Shown here: positions 5,345-10,084 of the stretch, in pieces | Position numbering within the stretch: the first letter of the stretch is position 1 | Layout of the letters: each line of letters begins with the position of its first letter | NCBI GenBank assembly: GCA_039815505.1 | Contig: JBCBZE010000102.1 | Span: 1-10,084, forward strand | Direction: 5' to 3' | Source: CANLWN01 sp039815505 | GTDB lineage: Bacteria; Bacteroidota; Bacteroidia; Flavobacteriales; Flavobacteriaceae | Length of the DNA stretch: 10,084 bases | The notes under the pieces: model-generated | What the model was told of the DNA's origin: nothing | The model's input: the letters and a program-made list of their open reading frames with translations, nothing else | Database searches by the model: none | Position numbers and translations under genes: made by a program

Positions 5345-6242
5345 CTTCCAAGACAATAAATTTATCGATGACTTCTTTGATCTGTCCCATTTTGGCACCC
5401 TTTTTTTCAAGAGGATAAAAATGCATGAATAGCGGTTTGCCATCTATTTTTTTTGCCAATTCCAAATTACCTTCCCTAGTATAGACCATATCCCATGCTT
5501 CCCTCACATCGGTCCAAAAATTGGCATGTTCAGCCCACCAATCCCTGGCCAATTGGCATTTTTCATCCGCTATTTTGGTATAGACGTTCATCCCTTTTTC
5601 TTGTGTGAGCAGCACATCCCCTTCTCCATCTTTCCTGATGATCTTATCATTATCCTGTTCATGAATCCATCCAAACTTGGTAATTTCATGACGATTGCCC
5701 CTTAGCATCACATTGTAGTCCTTTCTTTTGGTATACTCCCTTCTTGGTAGGGGTGAATCGGTCTTATTCTCCCAATAGTGCCTCCCGTCAAAATGGACCC
5801 AAGTGGCCGACCCTGAATACCGTGGGCTATCATCTACTTGATATACTTTTTGTGTCCATTGTCCCTTAACGGCATCCGTGGAAAGTTTTTTGAATGTCCA
5901 ATTGTTGTCTTTATTGTAGTGAAACACCTGTTGATTTTCATATAGCCAATCTTGTCTCCAATGCTTAATAACCATAGTATCGTTCACCACCAACAGATGC
6001 TGTATTGATACTCTGTTGTCTTCGTCTACAATGGGAAGCGCCAACTCCAAAGCCGAGGCGGTATAATCCAATTTTTTTTCGTAATCTATTTCAGGGGCAA
6101 AAGTCTCCGTGTACTTAAAGGAAATTTTATAGCAACCACACATGTCCATAATCGCCGTTCTATCCATTTCTTTTTTTTCTTGACTATGTAGATGGATGAT
6201 AGGAACCGACAAGATCAAGGAGAGCAACACAAAATTTTTCAT
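5316..6242 (-). CDS. Exported DUF6607-like protein
   Basis: The 308-residue product has a Sec signal peptide (MKNFVLLSLILSVP..., cleavage near residue 20). The mature part is rich in Trp, Tyr, His and charge: MCGCY at 34-38, HWRQDWLYE at 94-102, WVHFDGRHYWEN at 148-159, PLPRREYTKRKDYNV at 165-178, NRHEIT and GWIHEQDN near 183-198, and a WW...FW segment at 235-243. From memory these motifs fit the DUF6607 family, whose function is not established; the assignment is moderately sure. It is the first gene of the leftward operon, divergent from the TonB receptor, and overlaps the FMN-binding gene. A periplasmic role linked to receptor uptake or extracytoplasmic redox chemistry is inferred from context only. 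Confidence 0.8.
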   Translation of the reverse strand: MKNFVLLSLILSVPIIHLHSQEKKEMDRTAIMDMCGCYKISFKYTETFAPEIDYEKKLDYTASALELALPIVDEDNRVSIQHLLVVNDTMVIKHWRQDWLYENQQVFHYNKDNNWTFKKLSTDAVKGQWTQKVYQVDDSPRYSGSATWVHFDGRHYWENKTDSPLPRREYTKRKDYNVMLRGNRHEITKFGWIHEQDNDKIIRKDGEGDVLLTQEKGMNVYTKIADEKCQLARDWWAEHANFWTDVREAWDMVYTREGNLELAKKIDGKPLFMHFYPLEKKGAKMGQIKEVIDKFIVLEDESKSREGN

Positions 6243-6292
6243 TTTTCTGGATTGTTTTTTAGGTTAATTAATTCAACTTTTTTTATCTATTA

Positions 6293-6307
6293 TTATTTAG
6301 ACTAATT
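6293..6307 (+). promoter_or_regulatory. Candidate operator, left copy
   Basis: TTATTTAGACTAATT. Together with the following bases to 6315 it forms an imperfect dyad with outer arms TTATTT and AAATAA. A second copy in opposite orientation (14 of 15 bases) lies at 6342-6356. It sits just upstream of the receptor -7 box, where repressor binding would block transcription, and could also serve the divergent operon. A metal-responsive regulator is an attractive guess but the site is not one I can assign. Confidence 0.55.
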
Positions 6308-6317
6308 TAAAATAATA

Positions 6318-6325
6318 TATATTTG
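6318..6325 (+). promoter_or_regulatory. Bacteroidota-type -7 box of the TonB-receptor operon
   Basis: TATATTTG is an exact match to the Bacteroidota housekeeping -7 consensus TAnnTTTG, 18 bases before the receptor ATG. No clear TTG -33 element is seen at the expected distance; that position falls within the left operator copy, so the promoter may be weak or regulator-dependent. Confidence 0.6.
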
Positions 6326-6341
6326 CTTCAAATTTAAATAG

Positions 6342-6356
6342 AATGAGTCTAAATAA
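6342..6356 (-). promoter_or_regulatory. Candidate operator, right copy, overlapping the receptor start codon
   Basis: On the minus strand it reads TTATTTAGACTCATT, identical to the left copy except for one base. It covers the receptor ATG (6343-6345) and the next codons. The arms AGTCTAAATAA (6346-6356) and TTATTTAGACT (6293-6303) form a perfect 11-bp inverted repeat around the promoter. Confidence 0.5.
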
Positions 6357-8442
6357 AAATTATTTAGCTGCATTTTTTTTCCTCTCCACCTATTTTTTTG
6401 GTGCCGCACAGGAGCGATCTGTACAACGACCAGTTAAAATGGATACGCTAAAAGAAGTGGTAGTTACCGCCACTCGTACTTTGCGACAATTATCTTCTTT
6501 ACCCCTACCCGTTACATTGATTTCCAAACAACAGTTGCAAAGGACAGGGGTTACCCGTCTTGATCAAATTTTGAATGAACAAACCGGTATTGTAATAACC
6601 CCCGATGTGACCATTGGAGGCGGTGAAGGAGTTCAGATACAAGGTATCGCATCCGATTACATTCTGGTGCTCATAGATGGTGTTCCCGTAGTGGGCAGAA
6701 GTTCTGGCAATCTGGATTTAAGCAGATTTGCCATTGGCAACATTAAACAGGTAGAGGTAGTAAAAGGTCCTTCCTCTAGCTTGTTCGGTTCCGAAGCTCT
6801 AGGCGGTGTCATCAATATTATTACGGAAAAACCCAGTTCGGAAAAGATAACAGGCCAGGTTTCGCACCGTTCGGCTTCCTTTAATAATCAAAATACCAAC
6901 TTGAGCCTTGGTCAAGGCAAGGGGAAATTGGGGTATTCCTTCTTTGCGGATAGACTAAGTACGGATGGTTATGATCTAGCACTGGATCAAACAGGACAGA
7001 CTATCAATCCCTTTTTTAACTATACTTTTAATGGACGTTTGTTTTTCGATGCCTCTGACAAATGGAACTTCTTTGCCTCGGGCAGGTATTTTTTTCAGGA
7101 GTTCGATGTTACGCCCAGCACTAGCGAAGAGACCGATGCCAATCTCCAGTTCCGAATAGATCACAATCCCTCCAAAAAAACCAATTTTCAATATGAGTTT
7201 TACTATACCAATTATACGACCAACGAACAATCCGTAGACCCTATTGACAATGAATTACTAATTGAGAATGACTTTGACCAACAGCTATTTCGCCCGGAAA
7301 TACGTTTCAATTATTCATTTCTTCCAAACAACATACTCACGGCCGGTGGTGGCTATAATTTTGAAAGCCTGGACCGTTCCCTTTTTGCCGAAAGAGTGAC
7401 TTTTGAATCCCAATACCTGTTTGCGCAATATGATTTTAAGCCCTTCGAAAAGCTTAACATCATTGCCGGTGCCCGATTTGACAATCATAGTGAATACAGT
7501 TCACAACTAAGCCCTAAAATATCGGCGAGGTATCAATTGAGCACCAATTTTGCTATAAAAGGTTCCGTAGGAAGTGGTTTCAAGGCTCCGGATTTTAGGC
7601 AGCTTTACTTGGACTTTACCAATGCCGCAGGTGGCGGTTATACCGTTTTTGGAAAAGAGGTGGAAGCAGCCGGCATTGAACGTCTGCAAAACAATGGTGA
7701 AATTGCGACGCTACAGGTAGAACCATCTGCCTTGGGTGAATCTTTGGACGCGGAAAGCTCAGTCGGTTACAATTTTGGCATGACCTTTAAAAAAGGTAAA
7801 ATAGCTTCGGAAATCAACTTCTTTAGAAATGATTTTAAAAACTTGATCGATACGCGGATTTTAGCGGCAAAAACAAATGGACAAAACGTTTTTGGCTATA
7901 TCAATCGGGAAAGCGTCTTTACCCAAGGGATCGAAACCGACCTGCAATATCGTCTTTTCGAAAACCTCAACCTTTCCGCCGGATATCAATTGCTGTATGC
8001 CTATGACAAACGACGCCGAGATGATATTGACAATGGAGAGGTTTTTGGAAGGGATCCCGAAACATTGGAAACTATACGCTTAGAGCAATCGGATTATTTC
8101 GGATTGGAAAACCGTTCCAGACACACCATTAACTTCAAGATTTTTTATGAAATCCCCGAGTGGGCCGCAAACGCTAACCTTAGAATAGTATATCGTAGCC
8201 GATTTGGTTTAACGGACAGGAACGGCAATGGATTGTTGGATGAATTGGACGATTCCTTTGTTAATGGCTATGCCTTGGTGAATCTTTCCTTTGGCAAAAC
8301 TTTTTACAAACATTATCGGTTCCAAGTGGGGGCCAACAACCTTCTGGACTTCAAGGGCAATAATCCACTTGCAGCCCAGGACAGTGAAGTCTTGATCAAC
8401 CCAGGAATACAATTATTCGCACGATTAAATTTTCAATTTTAA
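6343..8442 (+). CDS. TonB-dependent outer-membrane receptor (HmuR/FepA-like)
   Basis: The 699-residue product has a signal peptide (cleavage near AA/QE at 22-23), a TonB box region LKEVVVTAT at 36-44, a plug domain at about 50-165 (LPLPVTLISKQQL, VQIQGIASDYILVLIDGVPV, VEVVKGPSSSLFGSEALGGVINI), and a 22-strand barrel ending in the aromatic terminus LNFQF. It lacks the N-terminal carboxypeptidase-like domain of SusC receptors, so it is the metal/haem/siderophore type. A segment GFKAPDFRQLYLDF near the usual FRAP box is present, but the NPNL/NPDL box of classical haem receptors is not. The HmuY-like partner gene starts 3 bases after its stop. Import of iron, haem or a chelate is inferred; the ligand is open. 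Confidence 0.92.
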   Translation: MSLNKNYLAAFFFLSTYFFGAAQERSVQRPVKMDTLKEVVVTATRTLRQLSSLPLPVTLISKQQLQRTGVTRLDQILNEQTGIVITPDVTIGGGEGVQIQGIASDYILVLIDGVPVVGRSSGNLDLSRFAIGNIKQVEVVKGPSSSLFGSEALGGVINIITEKPSSEKITGQVSHRSASFNNQNTNLSLGQGKGKLGYSFFADRLSTDGYDLALDQTGQTINPFFNYTFNGRLFFDASDKWNFFASGRYFFQEFDVTPSTSEETDANLQFRIDHNPSKKTNFQYEFYYTNYTTNEQSVDPIDNELLIENDFDQQLFRPEIRFNYSFLPNNILTAGGGYNFESLDRSLFAERVTFESQYLFAQYDFKPFEKLNIIAGARFDNHSEYSSQLSPKISARYQLSTNFAIKGSVGSGFKAPDFRQLYLDFTNAAGGGYTVFGKEVEAAGIERLQNNGEIATLQVEPSALGESLDAESSVGYNFGMTFKKGKIASEINFFRNDFKNLIDTRILAAKTNGQNVFGYINRESVFTQGIETDLQYRLFENLNLSAGYQLLYAYDKRRRDDIDNGEVFGRDPETLETIRLEQSDYFGLENRSRHTINFKIFYEIPEWAANANLRIVYRSRFGLTDRNGNGLLDELDDSFVNGYALVNLSFGKTFYKHYRFQVGANNLLDFKGNNPLAAQDSEVLINPGIQLFARLNFQF

Positions 8443-8445
8443 ACA

Positions 8446-9339
8446 ATGACAACTATGAAAACAACCTTTAAATTATTCAGTCTACTTTTTGTGCTCTGTG
8501 CATTTATTGCCTGCAGCGATGATGATGATGGCGATTCCATCACAGAATTTACCGTAACCGCCGTTAGCCCGGAATCGGGCACCATAGGAACGGAGATTAC
8601 GATTACCGGGACCAATTTTCCGTTGGATATATCTGTGATTAATATTACCATTGGGGGTACGGCTGCCACCATTAGCTCACTGAGCAGCTCGCAAATTATC
8701 ACCACGGTTCCCGTAGGAGCCTCTTCGGGGGATGTTAGTATTTCTACGAGCGACTTTACCCAAACGGCCCCTACCAGTTTTACCGTACTCGAAAATTTGG
8801 AGCTTGGTACTATTGAAAACCTATTTGCTCCACAAACCGGAGGTCAGGGGCAAGGTGAGATTGGCGGTGAATTTACCAAGTTCAGTTTTGAGACCGGAGC
8901 CGTTACGCAAAGCGATACGGATTGGGATATCGCCTTTAGGGGCACCACCATAGCCGTGAACGGCGGTTCCGTAACGGGCACGAACGACGAGCCCGAAAGA
9001 AATGGCAACGCAGGGGCCGCTATCGCAAACGGTATTTTTGACGAAGTGACCACTGCCAATGGGTTAACATTTTCCCAAGATGCCAATGGTGCATTTGCCA
9101 TACCCACGGGCAGTGATAATGGATGGTACAACTACAATTTTATGACCAATGTGGTAAGTCCCATTCCAGGCATAGTATTGGTCCTTAGGACCCGTACCGG
9201 AAAGTACGCTAAAATAGAGGTGCTCAGCTATTACGAAAATGCGCCGGCCAATCCGGATGGTTTTGTGGATGCGCCGAGGTATTACACCTTTAACTACGTG
9301 TATAACCCCAATGAAGGGGGAACCTCTTTATCCAATTAG
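8446..9339 (+). CDS. Surface lipoprotein with IPT/TIG and HmuY-type domains
   Basis: The 297-residue product has a lipoprotein signal with Cys23 followed by SDDDD, which resembles the flavobacterial lipoprotein export signal and predicts display on the cell surface. An IPT/TIG immunoglobulin-like domain at about 36-114 (VSPESGTIGTEITITGTNF) probably acts as a stalk. The HmuY-type domain covers about 140-290: FTKFSFETG, DTDWDIAFRG, a GN-rich loop, and the C-terminal hallmark LVLRTRTGKYAKIEVLSYY ... RYYTFNYVYNP. HmuY of Porphyromonas captures haem and hands it to the receptor HmuR, matching this gene order. No histidine is present anywhere in the protein and there is a single mature Met (233), so the classical bis-His haem site is missing. 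Met4 (8455) is an alternative start. Confidence 0.87.
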   Translation: MTTMKTTFKLFSLLFVLCAFIACSDDDDGDSITEFTVTAVSPESGTIGTEITITGTNFPLDISVINITIGGTAATISSLSSSQIITTVPVGASSGDVSISTSDFTQTAPTSFTVLENLELGTIENLFAPQTGGQGQGEIGGEFTKFSFETGAVTQSDTDWDIAFRGTTIAVNGGSVTGTNDEPERNGNAGAAIANGIFDEVTTANGLTFSQDANGAFAIPTGSDNGWYNYNFMTNVVSPIPGIVLVLRTRTGKYAKIEVLSYYENAPANPDGFVDAPRYYTFNYVYNPNEGGTSLSN

Positions 9340-9786
9340 ATGAAAACAATACATATCTTGTTAATTATATTGCGGCTTTTTTTGGGTGGTTTTATGGTTT
9401 ATGGAGGCATACAAAAATTTCAAAAACCAATACCTTCTCCTTTGGAGGTGGTAGCGAAGGCGGAAAAGTTCAAGGAACCCGGCAAACAAAATACCCTACA
9501 GAAGATACTATATATTAACGGAGCTAAACAAACGGGATATTTCTGGCAGGTGTTGGGTATCTGTGAAATCCTATTTGGTCTTTTGCTCTTAGTTCAATAT
9601 ACCGGTTTTATAGGAGCCGTTTTTCTTCTGCCCATAACCCTACATATCTTTTTGTTCCATTTATTTTTGGAATCCGACGAGGTGTCTGAATTACTTGAAA
9701 CCGTGGGATTTTTGGTTGTAAATATCCTCTTGGTCCTAAAGGAAAGAAAGCGGTGGAAAAATCTGCTCTGGATAAAGCCCATTTGA
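9340..9786 (+). CDS. DoxX-like four-helix membrane protein
   Basis: The 148-residue product has four membrane segments at about 5-25, 66-86, 88-110 and 115-134. RLFLGGFMVYGGIQKF at the start, a Gly/Glu helix (GICEILFGLLLL) and a His-rich third helix (PITLHIFLFHLFLES) fit the DoxX/DoxD superfamily, small membrane proteins linked to thiosulfate oxidation, oxidative-stress complexes and other redox processes. Its ATG follows directly on the TAG stop of the HmuY-like gene with no gap, so translation is probably coupled. It is the last gene before a strong terminator. Its exact role in this operon is unknown; membrane redox support of the uptake system is inferred. Confidence 0.8.
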   Translation: MKTIHILLIILRLFLGGFMVYGGIQKFQKPIPSPLEVVAKAEKFKEPGKQNTLQKILYINGAKQTGYFWQVLGICEILFGLLLLVQYTGFIGAVFLLPITLHIFLFHLFLESDEVSELLETVGFLVVNILLVLKERKRWKNLLWIKPI

Positions 9787-9824
9787 ACCAATTTATTGTT
9801 GGTTACCTTATTGGTTTACTTTGG

Positions 9825-9857
9825 AAAAGTCCCTTTTTAGGGGCTTTTCTTATTTAT
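9825..9857 (+). terminator. Rho-independent terminator of the receptor operon
   Basis: AAAAGTCCC (9825-9833) pairs with GGGGCTTTT (9840-9848), nine base pairs including one T-G wobble, around a 6-base loop (TTTTTA). A T-rich tail follows (CTTATTTAT). It lies 38 bases past the DoxX-like stop codon. The flanking A and T runs make it plausible in both directions. Confidence 0.85.
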
Positions 9858-10084
9858 ATCCAATCGATTGTTCCCAATACCGGGAAGATATAGGCTTGTA
9901 GTAGGTGAAAATCGCATTAATTCCTTTAAAGATAAATCGTAGAAGTTTGTCTATAATCAAATCTGGTTGATCGCATTGGGATTATGGGAAAACCTATTGA
10001 ACAAAGTCAATTCATCAGGCCAAAGAATTCCGTTAAGCACGGTATCCGAGGTTTAAGGAAAATGGAATAGTATTTAGCATTAAA
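9858..10084. other. A/T-rich right end without a convincing gene
   Basis: No complete gene is visible. On the minus strand a 43-codon stretch without a stop or an ATG (9853-9981) ends in TAA at 9850-9852, and another frame is open from the window edge to a TGA at about 10007. Either could be a decayed or split gene end, but both are short enough to be chance. Confidence 0.35.

Noticed and set aside
5345..5443. N-terminal extension of the FMN-binding protein.
   Set aside because: It would precede the export segment with a long basic stretch that is only the shadow of the overlapping upstream gene.
9786..9804. AACCAA ... TTGGTT inverted repeat just after the DoxX-like gene.
   Set aside because: Six A/T-rich pairs without a T-run; the stronger hairpin at 9825-9848 explains termination.

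Overview
The window looks like chromosome of a marine-type flavobacterium (Bacteroidota, Flavobacteriaceae). Start codons are preceded by A/T-rich leaders rather than Shine-Dalgarno sequences. One promoter carries the Bacteroidota -7 box TAnnTTTG. There is a TonB-dependent receptor paired with an HmuY-family lipoprotein whose export signal (Cys-Ser-Asp-Asp) is of the flavobacterial surface type. Genus cannot be told from the sequence. No rRNA, tRNA, CRISPR array or insertion sequence is visible.

Left half (about 1-4180): a small regulon organised around one sigma-70 family (ECF-like) factor, encoded at 2487-3359 on the minus strand. Around it lie four SRPBCC-fold proteins and one AhpD/carboxymuconolactone-decarboxylase-like protein with a CxxC-xxx-H centre. 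On the minus strand the order is sigma factor, terminator, cytoplasmic SRPBCC protein, then a three-gene operon (exported SRPBCC, AhpD-like, exported SRPBCC). A lipoprotein SRPBCC gene is divergent on the plus strand. The main discovery is that all four transcription units, including the sigma gene, start with the same two-part element: TGTAACAC, exactly 15 bases, then ATC, with a G fixed two bases before ATC. I read it as the promoter of this sigma factor: an autoregulated system whose output is a set of SRPBCC proteins spread over cytoplasm, periplasm and membrane anchor. The sigma factor has a roughly 95-residue C-terminal extension with a C-x8-C-x-C cluster, and no anti-sigma gene is seen.

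Right half (about 4278-9850): two divergent operons sharing an A/T-rich control region at 6243-6342. The leftward operon encodes an exported DUF6607-like protein, a membrane-anchored FMN-binding protein with the flavinylation motif D-x-x-S-G-A-T, and a four-helix membrane protein starting with GTG. The rightward operon encodes a TonB-dependent receptor, an IPT/TIG plus HmuY-type surface lipoprotein and a DoxX-like membrane protein, closed by a clear terminator. Two inverted copies of a 15-base site (TTATTTAGACTNATT) flank the receptor promoter and look like operators. The likely theme is iron, haem or another redox-active ligand: surface capture, outer-membrane import and extracytoplasmic flavin-based electron transfer. 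The HmuY-like protein, however, has no histidine at all, so haem as the ligand is not secure. The last 230 bases hold no convincing gene.
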